Source of the DNA: Stictocephala bisonia
Taxonomy: Eukaryota; Arthropoda; Insecta; Hemiptera; Membracidae
Assembly (NCBI GenBank): GCA_035578905.1
Contig: JAQJVL010000793.1
Location: 62,001 to 126,000, forward strand
Direction: 5' to 3'
Length of the DNA: 64,000 nt
Below, in pieces: positions 1 to 11,425 of the stretch; within the stretch, counting starts at the first letter, position 1; every line of letters starts with the position of its first letter. The translations under genes were made by a program, and so were the position numbers. The notes beneath the pieces are model-generated. The model saw only the letters and a list, made by a program, of their open reading frames with translations, made no database searches and was not told the DNA's origin.

Positions 1-310
1 TGGCCTGACGATAGGATTTTGCCAAGTTTTTAACACCCAGTCCTCTATGTGGGGGACTTTAACAGTCACCATAGCCAATGGGGTTACAACACTGACGATG
101 AGAATGGCAGAAAGCTTGCTGACTAGGTTGAAATTAATAACCTTTTCCTGATCTTTGATGCTAAAGATTTAGCCACTTTTTATTCAGCTCGTTGGCGTCA
201 AGGTTACTCCCCTGACTTAAGCTTCTGCTCATGTGAACGATCATTAAGACCAAAGCCAATCAGGAGAAAAGTTCTTGATGCTTTTCCCCACTCTCAACAT
301 AGGCCAGTAC
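1..310 (+). pseudogene. Non-LTR retrotransposon endonuclease fragment
   Basis: Translation of the plus strand gives the C-terminal half of an apurinic-type endonuclease of a non-LTR (LINE-like) retrotransposon. A GDFNSHHSQWG motif lies near 50-85, followed by a typical block around FYSARWRQGYSPDLSF (about 178-222), and then a SQHRPVLVSLG-like catalytic segment near 292-325. An in-frame TAG interrupts it near 124. The window begins inside the element, so its 5' end is not visible. In active elements this enzyme nicks the target DNA; this copy is dead. The motif order is seen directly; the clade (R1/Jockey-like) is inferred. Confidence 0.7.
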
Positions 311-318
311 TGGTTTCA

Positions 319-657
319 TTGGGGATCCAAATTCCCATAATTCAATCTTTTCCACTGCCTAGATGGAATTTTAATAAAGCACATTGGGAGGCCTTTACCA
401 CTAGCCTTGACGATAGCATCAGGTTCATTCCTCCTACAATAAGAAATTACGATCGTTTTACAAATCTCGTCTCATTCATTACATACCAAGATGATACAGA
501 AAGGAGTATATACCAGGATGGAGTAAGGAACCTTTACAAAGAGTTTAATGCCACCGAAAATTCCAACACAGCTAAACTGCAGCTGCACTCTCTTGACAGT
601 ACCAGAAGAGAAAAATGGGTTAAAACTGTTGAATATAAACTTTACCCACAGCAGTAG
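319..657 (+). pseudogene. Linker region after the non-LTR endonuclease
   Basis: This 112-codon open stretch continues the endonuclease fragment. It starts inside the conserved segment that ends the endonuclease domain and then carries the PRWNFNKAHWEAF-type linker that precedes the reverse transcriptase in insect LINE-like elements. The ATG at 319 is not a genuine start. The reverse transcriptase that should follow is missing: after about 790 the sequence changes into a G-rich minisatellite and then unrelated DNA. Confidence 0.6.
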
Positions 658-833
658 AAAAGCATGGCCACTTTTAAGGAAACGCTCTACTGGTAAATCT
701 CCAAATCAAAGAGAATTGCTCCGCCTAAAGGCCTATATAGCGAAACAGATAGTCAGCTTATCTAAGTCAACTATATCCTTCTGACAAACATGTCCACTTA
801 ATAGGGTCATGAGAGCTATTAGTATACCACTGT

Positions 834-900
834 ACGTATGGGTGGGCGGGTGGGTCAATACCACTGTACGTGTATGGGTGGGTGGGTGGGACAGTACCAC
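834..900 (+). repeat. Two units of the GGGTGGG minisatellite family
   Basis: Two units of about 36 bp read TACCACTGTACGTATGGGTGGG and so on. Each ends in four GGG runs separated by single bases: 840-854 is GGGTGGGCGGGTGGG and 876-890 is GGGTGGGTGGGTGGG. The same unit, in inverse orientation, forms the long array at 29.8-30.3 kb. Confidence 0.85.
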
Positions 901-1330
901 TGTATGTCTATGTACGTCTATATTACGTCTATGAAGACTTTACTAGGCATATTGGTTTAATGGCCAATTCCCTTTGACACTTTTTTGATCAAAAAGCTGA
1001 ATAACCAGCTACTAGCTGTGTAACTGTGGTAGGCTGTCATTTGTGTCCACATGTTCACTCTCATGTCAACTCCACTTCCTTGGCTCCCATTATAGATCCT
1101 TCAGAGATAAGACGTCAGGAAGCACTACTCAAAGAATTCAATAAGATCTGCACCTACCCATTATACAGGATCTCCCACGTCAGAACGGTCACTTAAAATC
1201 TCAAAAACCACCTCCTACGTACTGCTTTCCATTCAATCAACTTCTCGCCCAATACTAGCTGGGCTGTAGCGTGAAACAGTTTTGATGGATGTAATAAGTT
1301 CCTTATTAACGATCCGTCAATACCTCTAGG

Positions 1331-1576
1331 GTGAACCTCCCTTGTAGGGAGTGGACACTGTTAAATCGGTTCCGAACTGGCGTTGGCAGATGCAATTACT
1401 GCAAGTATAAATGGGCTATATCAGTAGATCAGTTATGTGATTGCGGGAAGTCTATCCAAACAATGGATCACATAGTTACAGAGTGCCCCTGCGCTCTTTT
1501 ATGGAGGGATTGGTCACCATACACAGAATCAGTGACGCAGGTGTTAGATGGTTCGATGGATTGGACTTAGCATTGT
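1331..1576 (+). pseudogene. Non-LTR retrotransposon C-terminal zinc-knuckle fragment
   Basis: The translation contains REWTLLNRFRTGVGRCNYC, then CDCGKSIQTMDHIVTECP. This is the conserved Cys/His tail found after the reverse transcriptase of many arthropod LINE-like elements. Together with the fragment at 1-657 it brackets a deleted reverse-transcriptase core, so the two are probably parts of one internally gutted insertion. The real reading frame starts upstream of the nominal ATG, since the preceding bases also read in the family pattern. Confidence 0.6.
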
Positions 1577-1748
1577 GACAGGAGATCACTTTACATTTTA
1601 TTATCAATGAATATATAATCATGACTTTTGGATATTTATCCAAATATACATCACAGCTTTATAATTAATAAATGGTAGCTGACAACAAACCATATATAGG
1701 TGGTTTTGAGTGTGGTGGTGTATATAAATTATAAATATATACTGGTTG

Positions 1749-1825
1749 GCACTAGTGGCGCAGTGTTGTAACCCAGCTACTTGGGGACAAACTGTTGAGG
1801 AGATTGTAGGCGATGTAGGTTAAAT
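1749..1825 (+). repeat. Dispersed repeat, copy 1
   Basis: The block GGCACTAGTGGCGCAGTG, then GTAACCCAGCTACTTGGGGACAA and a GGCGAT-containing tail, recurs in inverse orientation at about 32235-32310. The two copies differ by scattered substitutions. No coding potential is seen. Confidence 0.6.
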
Positions 1826-2380
1826 ACTCACTCCTCGTAATACCAACAAGGTGTGGGCACAAATTAATATGGACACTACTAGAGAAGTCTGGGGTGGCAA
1901 TGTTGGACAGTAGTCAAGGTTCAGATGTTGTGTATGGAAGAGAACTGATTGTCAAGCTCGTCAGTTAGCTGAAAATCAGAAATCATACCAACACAACGTG
2001 ATTTTGGATTCCACATAATGATGTAGGTCCCTTAATTGCTCTGGCTATTAATAAATAGCTCTTCCTGAAGAACAGTGGACCTTAGTTAGTAACAAAGCCT
2101 ACACTCATTCACCCTTCATATTTGCCCATATCTGGATGATCGACACCTTACTAATGAATAATAAATTTGCACGTTTTTTTCATTTTAATATATTGTTCAA
2201 TAAAATAATAATGTGTAAAAAAAGTTAGTATGCAGAAATGGTTTTAGGCCATTTTTAGACCAGATAAAGGAAAATCTTAAAAAGCCATTGAAGCTGATAA
2301 TTGAATTCTCATATGTACTGTACAAATTAGGTTTTTGTTTGTCAAAAAAATTTCTTGATAGAGGCACTGCAAGAAAGGCC
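1826..2380. other. Unassigned A+T-rich sequence
   Basis: I see no gene, repeat boundary or RNA structure here that I can support. The 3' part (after about 2300) grades into the decayed transposase that follows. Confidence 0.5.
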
Positions 2381-2389
2381 AGCAATGAT

Positions 2390-3740
2390 GACATGCATAA
2401 TTCCCTATTCATGTGATTTAGCCAATAACGAAACCTTCATCATGGCCTTAGATTCAAGAGAAGGCATTAAGTTTAAACTAGGGGGTGATCCATCATTTAG
2501 TGCTAGTGCTGAATGGTTGTGATCAAAAAGTGGAAGAAACAACACATATTTCGTCAGCTGACAATTTCAGGTGAGGTGTTATCTGCAAAAAATAAAGACA
2601 GCGATAGTTTCAAATATATTTTCTTAGAATTAACAGTAGGATAAACTTATACCATCCTACAATGTTCAAGAGACAGGCCTGTTTTATGAAGTGTTGCCTA
2701 GAAAAGGTTTTCACCTTTGGTTACAAAGCAAAGGGCCATAAGAAAAATAAGGCAAGTAAACTTACCAATTTGTTTCACCGCAACTGGAGAATCTAAGTTA
2801 CCCCTTCTATTCATAGAAAAATCAGCAAAACCAAGAGCGTTGAAAAATGTAAAACTCTCTTCCAGTGCTCTATAAATAAAAAAAAGGGTGGATGTCAGCT
2901 TTATAAATATTTACCTTCAACAGACTTTAAATATTTGTAAAAAATCTTCATATACAGAGCAGAATTCTTCAAACTTTTGCCAAGACTTCTCAAAGAACAG
3001 AAGAAATTATCTTCTCTGAGGACATGTATCTCTGCCTGGCTGACTTGAGATGACCTTCTTCTCAGGTGGAGACATTTTTAATTGGAAAGATACCTTATTT
3101 AAAGTTACTTATTCTGTACTCATAATTCAGAAATTTTTTTCTTATTTAGCTGAAACTGCTAAAAATTGGTTTTTGGCAATCATTCTTGACAATGATAACA
3201 CCCACCCTGAAGAAGATGAGTTGATGATGTAGATACATTTGGTAGATTTTTACCCCCTGAATGTCACTTCTGTTGTCCAACCAATGAAGTAGGGAACAAT
3301 TGAATGTGTAAACGAGGACATAAGGAGATCACTTTTGAGTAAAACAATGAATGAAAGTGAAAAAAACAAAGACATGATGTTCATTTTAAAGGTAATAAAC
3401 ATTGAAGAAGTTATTTGTATGATTGCAGTGGTATGGGTTGGAGTTAATTGAAAACTCATGGTCGAAATCGTGGCCAAATATGAATGTGCCATTGACGGAG
3501 AGGAAATTGAATCAACTGATAGTAATAAACCCTATGGTAAGAACTCATAGGGATGTTGCAACATATTGAAGGTTGTGAAAATCTGCAGAAAGATAATGGA
3601 ATCGTAGCTTAAAGGCACTGATGAACTGCACTTGATGAAAAACAGTTCTGAGAATGATGATGATGTAGTAGATGAAGTGGAATAAGACACACTGAAGCTA
3701 GATTTTTGAATATTTGAAAAGCCTACATTGTATTTGGAGG
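2390..3740 (+). pseudogene. Decayed jerky/Tigger-type (DDE_1) transposase
   Basis: The three plus-strand frames, read with many stops and frameshifts, give blocks in family order: an ETGLFYEVLPRKGF-like block (about 2670-2710); KLPLLFIEKSAKPRALKNV (about 2795-2850), equivalent to the KLPLLVIGKSxKPR block; an FFKLLPRLLKEQKKL-like segment (2960-3005); an ILDNDNTHP segment (3183-3205) matching the catalytic DNAPSHP block; and PLNVTSVVQPMKQGTIECV (3255-3310), matching PPNVTSLIQPMDQG. Such proteins catalyse cut-and-paste transposition of pogo-like elements. At least eight disruptions make it non-functional. It shows no close similarity to the intact pogo transposase at 40.6 kb, so it is an older, separate insertion. 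Confidence 0.65.
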
Positions 3741-4089
3741 TGCAAGATGATACCTCACTGGCTGAACTTTTGTTTGTGAAAGACTTGTGAGATCAAGCAG
3801 CTAATAAATATAACGCAAAGATGAATGAGAAATAATTTAGATTTTTACTTTAAATTTTAAAATGCATATGGTAACTACTTAAAAATATTATACAAATATT
3901 TTATCAGTGCCTTGACTTAAAAAAAATGTTGTAATAAATGTTTGACTTTTTTACAATAAACCAGTCTTATAACTATTTTACCCTTTTTTTTTGTAAGTTC
4001 CCCAAGTAAGTACTAACGCTTAAACCAGTGCATCTAAGTACAATCCACCCACCTGTACATTAGTAATGGCCCACCCACCAATACAAGTG
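3741..4089. other. A+T-rich stretch with a minisatellite relic
   Basis: Mostly A+T-rich sequence without recognisable genes. The end (about 4038-4090) carries CCACCCACCTGTACATTAGTAATGGCCCACCCACC, a degenerate pair of units of the dispersed minisatellite (shown here in two halves of one continuous stretch). Confidence 0.5.
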
Positions 4090-4097
4090 CATTGGCA

Positions 4098-4527
4098 GGT
4101 CGGGCCTTAACTGAGCGAAGTGACTTGAGTCAAGTAGCCTGGGTGCCTGAACTGAGCGAAGCACTCCAGGGATCCCCCAGAGACGTGCCTTAACTGAGCG
4201 AACCGGCGGCCCTCTTTGACTATGAACATTCACATAGCATATTCCACTTTTAAACATAATAGAATCTTACACAAATATACAAAATAAAATTCCCCAAAAA
4301 ATTTTTGGTTAGGTTAGGTTAGGTAACGGGGTAGAGCGTGCCGGAGCCAGGTGGTTGACCGCCTCTGGTATGCGGGTGGGATATGATGCTACATAAACAA
4401 GAACATTCCTTGTCCCGACAACTCGCATATACCTGGACTGGACTTCGCTCAGTTAAGGCACGTTTTTGGGGGCCCTTCGAGGGCTTTCGCTCAATTAAGG
4501 TAATCTTCGCTCAGTTAATGGGCGACC
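4098..4527. mobile_element. hAT-like MITE with 8-bp target duplication
   Basis: The element is flanked by the direct repeat CATTGGCA at 4090-4097 and 4528-4535, an 8-bp duplication as made by hAT transposases. The ends are inverted: GGTCGGGCCTTAACTGAGCG at the left and GGTCGCCCATTAACTGAGCG on the complement of the right. The motif TTAACTGAGCGAA (or one-base variants) occurs three times in the left arm (about 4107, 4149, 4190) and three times inverted in the right arm (about 4443, 4487, 4505). There is no transposase, so it is non-autonomous. A short TTAGG run lies in the centre. Confidence 0.7.
4307..4324 (+). repeat. Short TTAGG run
   Basis: Three full TTAGG units (GGTTAGGTTAGGTTAGGT). TTAGG is the common insect telomere repeat. 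A run this short inside a MITE is not a telomere. Confidence 0.8.
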
Positions 4528-6152
4528 CATTGGCATAACCCACCAACCCATACACACACAATGGTGTATGCCACACACCTTCCACAGAACCCTCATTAGC
4601 TGGTGCATTATCACTCATCCCCGGTTGGGCCTAGTGTTCATGCAAGGGTGGGTCACAACTCTAAATTCAGTGGATTTAGATATATCCACTCAATTACATA
4701 TTCAATTAACTACCCACTCACACATGTACAAGTGTATTGCATATGACCATTTCTAATGTTTACTGAACAAAAATATGCTTTTTAGCAATTCATCATGTAC
4801 CGGTTTAGCCATAATTTTATCTATCCAAAAAGGTTACAGTTCCCATCAACTTCAGATAAATAAGATTTTATTGTACTTTCATGATGTTACAAGAAAATTA
4901 AAAAACAGAACATTGTCATATGACAAAATATAGTTTTAAACATCAATTATTTGTGTTTATTATTTAAAAATTCTAAATCCAATTCAGTAGTCTAAGATTA
5001 TCCATCACAGTAGTCATAATTTGGCATTTTTTCTTGCCTTTGTTGTTTTTTTTACCTTGAAATTTATGTTTTTTAAAGAAAAGGGTTGGTCAATTTAGAC
5101 CTACGTCATGTTGTGGGAAGTGATTAATTTCTCTTATATGGGCATTGTGAGTCCTATTATGATCCACATTAAAACTTAAATTATATTACACAGAATAATG
5201 TGAGAAAACAGACTAACATTTTATGGGCATATCAAGAGAATAATGCCTACTAGGTTAAAAAACAAAATGTAAAATTGCATGAAAATGGAAGTTGGGATCA
5301 AAAATTAACAATTTATTGGCGCAGTAAGACTTATAAATAAAATGTAAAGCACAAACTGACACTTCAAATAGGAAGACATTTAGGTGAGATATTTGGCCAG
5401 AGATAGAACAGTTAGAACGGGGATCAGCTGGCCTAATGAGAGAAAGTGAGCTCATTTTGAAAGTATGTGTACAAAGAAAGGCCAACTTGATCAAAAACAC
5501 ATAAATTGTTCATAGAGTAGGCAGATTTGGTCGATATGTGTGCATAATAATTGAATGTTATATAAAAATACATACTAATGAAAACAGACCACAATACAAT
5601 GCTGTGCAATATAGTACTTAATGCGGCCTTTCTCTCTCTCTCTCTTATTGGTAAAAAATATTATGCAAAAATTTGTTGAAAAAGTTTGATTTAAAATGTG
5701 TCATTTTAAAGTCTATAAGTTTATCCTGATAACACATGTTAATCCAGCAAGTTTCCTTCTATGCTTTTATCATATGATTAATTACATACATTATATTTTA
5801 CTTTGATTTGAACATGTTTTTGTCATATTTTGGTTGAATAATGATGTTTGAACAAAGGGTAAATATTATGGAATATAGGGAACCCATCAATTTTCACAAA
5901 TTTTTAATTCTGAACTAGTCAATATTGACCTCACAAACACGTATCCATAGGAATTTTGCACTGCAAATACTGATTTTTGTCAAACAGATATAAAAAAAGA
6001 AAAATCTCAATACACTAAAGTAATATAACACAACCCCCATCAGTTATTGTCTTATGAAGAATTAATGTTATATTCATGTTGAGGAGGAAAACTACATAAG
6101 ATTATTGTAATATACATCGTGATTTTGGTGTAGGACATTTTTCTGTTTGCAA
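4528..6152. other. Non-coding A+T-rich stretch
   Basis: The first 220 bases contain scattered relics of the minisatellite (CCCACCAACCCATACACAC, GGGTGGGTCACAAC, CTACCCACTCACACATG). After about 4760 the sequence is plain A+T-rich DNA with a short CT run near 5632-5644. No gene is recognised. Confidence 0.5.
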
Positions 6153-6684
6153 TCTATATATATAAAATCCAATGTATGTTTGTTTGTCTGTCTATCCTTT
6201 ATGCGCTACCAAACCGTCCAGCCGATCGCCATGAAACTTGGGAAAGTTGTTCTATATACCCCAGGGAAGGTTTCTGTCCTATTCCCGTTTCTTTAATCCC
6301 TCAGGGCTCCATCCCTTGGACTTCTAAAGTTTCAATGTTAATCAAATAGCATGCATGAAGGTATAATAAGTCAAATATAAAAAGAATATCAGCTGTGGGT
6401 TTTAAATATGTCAAAATTATACTGTTTATATTTTTATGTTTTGATTTCTTGTGAAGCTATATTAATTGATTGATTTATTTGATTAACAGCTGTTAAATAA
6501 AAACAAATAGAATAAAATTGTGGTAGGCAAAACTTTCAAAATTAAAAATAATTGAGTACAGTAGTAAACTACACAAACATCAGCTGTTTAAATTGGATAC
6601 TGTGTAAACTGAAAGGTTGCTGCACATTTCAATGATAAATCAAAACTCAATATTATGACTGGCGAAGCGGGCGGGTACAGCTAG
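6153..6684 (+). mobile_element. Non-autonomous Helitron-like element
   Basis: The left end reads A then TCTATATATATAAAATCC, and the right end reads GGGCGGGTACAGCTAG then T. A 5' TC, a 3' CTAG and insertion between A and T are the Helitron signature. A GC-rich segment (GGCGAAGCGGGCGG) lies just before the 3' CTAG, where Helitrons carry a hairpin. The interior starts with the often-seen TTGTCTGTCTATCC and GATCGCCATGAAACTTGG blocks. At 532 bp there is no helicase, so it depends on proteins made elsewhere. The ends are seen; the superfamily is inferred. Confidence 0.65.
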
Positions 6685-8085
6685 TTTCTTATAAAAACCT
6701 GTATTTCTGGTGCAAATTCCTGTGGATTCATTTTTGTGAGGTTAATATTGACTAGTTTAATAAGAAAAATCTTGAATATTGGGTGGGATCACTATATACA
6801 GAGTTGTTTGGTGTTTTTTCAAGTTAAGAGGAAATAAGTGTTTCAATACTTGTTGATTTATCGATGTTATTTTATCTCATATATTGTAGACTTTTTTCTT
6901 TATGATAGATTATTTATTATTATTATTATTTGTTGTTAGATTCATTATTAGCAATAATCAATTGCCATAGTCCTTCAATGATTATGTTGCATTATAACTG
7001 ATAGTGCGTTATGACTGTGATTTTTATAAATTGTTAAATGTCTTGTCTATATTTATTACTGTATTTTTACTGTAAAATATATTGTAAATACCACGCTATT
7101 TAAATAGTTTTATTGGTGCATGTTAAAAAGACTATTGTTGGTTAATCAACTACCTTTAAAATCATTTTACTTTCAAATATTTAAATATAGAAGCGTGTTT
7201 TCAACAAGTTTAATTGGTAGAACTGAAAGCAAATACAAAGTGGTCGATCATGGTTTTGCAGTGTATTGTTCCCAAGGTCATAAACTTTCTTAGCTTTGTA
7301 TGTGTTTCTTTTCTGTCTTATGCAAGATTTTTAATAATTATTTAATAAACAATGTCCTGTTGATCTGGCTATTTTTATTATTAAGATTTTGCAAAAGAGA
7401 ACAGTGGCTACCAGTTCTGATTGCAAAATATGTATTCCTCAGAGTAACATCTACAATCACCAGTAATTAGGCAAATCATATCAAATAAGATTAGTGACCT
7501 TAGAATATGTACAACTGCAAATTATGCATTTTTTAACTAATATTTGGATCCTGAACAGCATATTCCGTTACTTTAGACAAATTATGGCATATATAAAATT
7601 TCTGTACGGAAAAAGAGCACCAGAATATTACAGGATTCTAGAAATTAAAGACAAATTGATATTTTAATTACTATCTCTGTTCTTCTAGAAATATTATAAT
7701 TTAACTGTAAATACTGTAATTTTATCTGTAACTATGATAGTAGATTTCTTAATCAATAAAAAGTTTATTATATAATTTACGTGTTATTCATTTAAAACAC
7801 ACGTTCCTCAATGAGTATAAAATTGTATGCTATAGTAATATTTCCATTGATTAAGCTAATTTGAAATAAATTTAAAATGCAGCACTTATAATTACCTATT
7901 TTTATAATATTTAGTTTGGCAATCAGAATCACAAATATTTAATTCAAATTTTATAATATTAACAGAAGATATTTAGCAATCTTTAAACATATATTATCAA
8001 AATGTTTATCTCTTAAGATAATTATCATCTGCTATACAATAAATAAAGTTATTAAATTCATGAATGAAACGAGTAGAACACAACA
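6685..8085. other. Unassigned A+T-rich sequence
   Basis: Apart from an ATT run near 6910-6930, I see no gene, repeat boundary or RNA in this stretch. Confidence 0.5.
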
Positions 8086-9198
8086 ATTTTTGGGCTCAAA
8101 ATTGACAAAAACCTTAGCTGGGATAAACACGTAAACCATGTAATAAATAAAACCTCTTCTGGTTTATATGCATTAAGACAAATATCTAAAATATGCAATC
8201 TAAACAATTAATATATCATGCAACGTTTCATTCACACTTGGCTTACGGCATAAGTGTATATGGCTCTACAACAAAAAGTAACATCAACAGGTTACTTCTC
8301 CAACAAAAAAGGCCACTAAGGATTATGTATAATTTAAAAAGAGATGAATCAGTCAAGCATCTTTTCGTAGAATTAGCCATACCAACAGTCATTTGACTGT
8401 ATATATTGGAAACTGTTAGTTATACAAAACAGTTTGTAAATCCCTCTCAAATTCCTAGTAGACATGGTCATGATACTTGAATAAATAGACAAGTGGAACG
8501 TCATAATTTAGAGTTTTATATATATAAAACTACATTTATTGGGACAAAACTATCATATCACCTTCCCAGAAATTTTTGCTAGAGCAAAATGTTGAGAAAT
8601 GTAGAAAAAACTTGAAGGAGTTTTTGATTAAATCAGCTCCTTACTCCTTAGAAGAGTTTTGGAAAACATACTTAGAACATAAAATCATTTTATAATTTTG
8701 TCATATATCAGTTAGTTTTAATTTATTAAGTATTAAAATTGTTTTTTTTTATTTAAAACTCTTACTGATAAAAAATTTAGTTGTTCTTTGTGTATTCTTA
8801 ATCTAAATATTCTTTTTTAATTTTAGAATACTTTATTTTCCATACTAAAATAATAAATTGTTATACTACTGTTTGCTCTTTGTGAAAAGGATAACTATTT
8901 ATATTTTATTTTTTAATTTTAAAGAAGTTTCTTGTATTTAATATATTCTTATTTAGTTTTTCTATTTTAATAGCTAGATATTGAATTACTTGTTAATTGA
9001 AAATAAAATAAAAATAAGGGTTAAATTAATGTAATGTTTCTTACAGATAATAGTCTCCTTACTACCAGAGATGGTTCAAATTGTTATTTATTTTTTGGAG
9101 CAATTAATAATTAATTGTAGTTTAGCTATACCATTTCTGATGCTATTCAATGTATCATATGTACACTATTAATAAATAAATGATGTTTTGAATTTGAA
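8086..9198 (+). pseudogene. 3' part of a non-LTR retrotransposon
   Basis: Translation from about 8088 gives FLGLKIDKNLSWDKHVN, then SGLYALRQISKI, LAYGISVYGSTTKSNINRL and RPLRIMYNLKRDESVK. This is the standard region after the catalytic part of a LINE-like reverse transcriptase. Stops and a frameshift break it between 8170 and 8480. The 3' end near 9198 is an AATAAATAAATG then TTTGAATTTGAATT tail, a typical 3' end of such elements. The catalytic motifs are absent because of 5' truncation. Confidence 0.65.
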
Positions 9199-9199
9199 T

Positions 9200-9955
9200 T
9201 AAGGAGTAAAGACGTCTTGAAACGTCATGAAATCACAAGCTTAGAGGAGTAATATTTTAAGCACAAAAATGACAACCACAAAAATTGTTAGGAGTGAACA
9301 AATATAACAGTAATTTTTGTTTGCATTTTAACAAGTTTTAATTATTAGGTAGTAAGAATGTAAAAATTGAAAAAAAATTCAAAGAAGCAAATTTACTCAC
9401 AACTTAAAATTTGTTGTTTGTATGAAATGTTTGAAAATAGGGGGTATATGCATAATGATACTTTACAGCCAGAACACTTGTATGTTATGTCTTTTCATTT
9501 TTTAGCGTTTATTGTAGAGTTGTAGCACTGCTTTTGAGATTTCCTTTGTTTTTCTTGAAGATTCTGTAGGGGGCGGGGTAACACCAAGCTGTCAGGCTTA
9601 GTTGATATATATCGCCACGCTCGGTGCAACTAGGTGAAGCACATCCTTTATCTCTCTTATTTGATAATGGCATTCTAAGACTTGTCTGAAAAGGTTCAGT
9701 TTGAATTTAGAAAACACAATTGTTGCTGTGGATTTTGTATACTTGGAATGAATTCAACATGGTGAAATCTATCAAATGAAAAAAAAAATTGTCTATACCA
9801 TTTTTTAGTTCCAGTTGATATATTGTGCGAACTGTCTTTGCAAGATGATTGTTAGCAGGAATATCAGCCCCTCTTACTTGGGAGATTCAAGGGGGTAAAA
9901 ATCCTATATATGACGTTTCGTAACGTCACTACTCTACTTCTTTGAGCCTATGTCA
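9200..9955. mobile_element. Possible MITE with imperfect ~28-bp inverted ends
   Basis: The left end (9203 onward) reads AGGAGTAAAGACGTCTTGAA and then ACGTCATG; the complement of the right end (about 9917-9952) reads AGTAGAGTAGTGACGTTACG and then AAACGTCATA. Some 20 of 27 positions agree. No target duplication or transposase is clear, so only a non-autonomous DNA element is suggested. Confidence 0.4.
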
Positions 9956-11175
9956 AACATGACTTTCCAGACCGTCATTACGCTTTGTGCATTTATTCCA
10001 TTCTCCTGAAAGGGTTAAAATCAGTTAAGCCATAGAGACTTGAAAATAATATTTGCAATATTTAATTTTAAGCTAATTTTTGTTAGATTTTTTGTGTGGA
10101 TAGTAACTAATAAGAGCCTACGAGGTAATACTCCACTTTTTTAGGTTAATAAAAAAACACTACAAAAATGCTATATGGATTACACATACCTTAACACGGT
10201 CACAGGAGGGAAGATGTCGGCTTTAAACTGACTAACTGCTATACAGAGTTACTTAATGTATGAGGGGAATAAATCGGAGAACTTGATTAATAAATAATCT
10301 GATCTATTTCATACAAAATGCACATCTCTAAACTTGATTTAGTTATACTTATATACAACCATTACAAAAAAATATATATTAGGCGTGATAAAATTAAGTT
10401 TAATTTAAATTTAATTTTTATTACAAGACAATGCACGACTTATAAGTATTTAACAATAATAAAAATTATAAGCTAAAAATTATTATCAGAAGTTTTGAAA
10501 TGTTAAAATATTTAGTGGTTAATTAATATGTTTGAAAACTACATAATTTTTATTATAACAGCTTTTAATTATATTTATTTTATAACTTTTGTAGGTAGAC
10601 ACAACGACAATAAAATGGCAGCAATTCTTGATTTTAACGCTCCTTAATGGTAATACACATGGCTACTTAAGTAAATTATTCATTTATTACTGGTCCAATC
10701 GACAATTTGTAATTAAATTGTAATACTTGTACAATATGGTAGGCCATAAAACTTGGTAAAAATAGATTTAATTAATTATTCTCAGAAAATGTTTTTAAAT
10801 CACAAATTACATCTTCCGGTGAAGCTAAAAATAAAAAAAAATAACAGCCAGGAAAACTCTGTCCAAACTTCCATGTAATATTGACACTTGACATTTAAAA
10901 AAGTATCTTTCAACTCTCGCTTTGTATCACTGTTAAATGGATTATACTTCCTTTCTTCTTTACAATTTTTTTTTCCTTTTGCTAGTTCATATTATTCCTG
11001 GATAGAAGAACTGATTTTATTATTTGATTTATCATGAGAGAAATTTTTAAACATTACTAATACAATATTGTAATGTTATGTATTATTTTCTTTATGTATT
11101 ATAAACTATCAAGTGAATAACATTTATTATTCATTAGAATAATATTTATTCTAATGAAAAAAAATTATCATTAGA
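9956..11175. other. Unassigned A+T-rich sequence
   Basis: No gene is recognised. A GGGTTAAAA end near 10008 resembles the tip of piggyBac-like elements but has no partner that I can find. Just before 11176 there are small inverted ATTAGAATAA and TTATTCTAAT repeats. Confidence 0.45.
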
Positions 11176-11425
11176 ATAAATAATTCTAATGATTTCAGTT
11201 TGTATTCAAATGTTCAAATACTTAGAGTTACCGAACTTGCATTTTGAAACTTGGCTTTGTGTTCAGTGCAATAATACTTCTTATGTTCATCCTATGTCGT
11301 ATTGCATAGGATGAACATAAGAAGTCTTATTGCACTGAACACAAAGCCAAGTTTCAAAATGCAAGTTCGGTAACTCTAAGTATTTGAACATTTGAATACA
11401 AACTGAAATCATTAGAATTATTTAT
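11176..11425. repeat. Near-perfect palindrome, 121-bp arms
   Basis: Positions 11176-11296 and 11305-11425 are reverse complements with a single mismatch (11275 against 11326), separated by the 8-base spacer TCGTATTG. A transcript in either direction would fold into a 120-bp hairpin. It has no open reading frame of note and no clear target duplication. Confidence 0.9.

Noticed and set aside
4307..4324. Telomere (TTAGG repeat)
   Set aside because: Only three units within a MITE; nothing else suggests a chromosome end.
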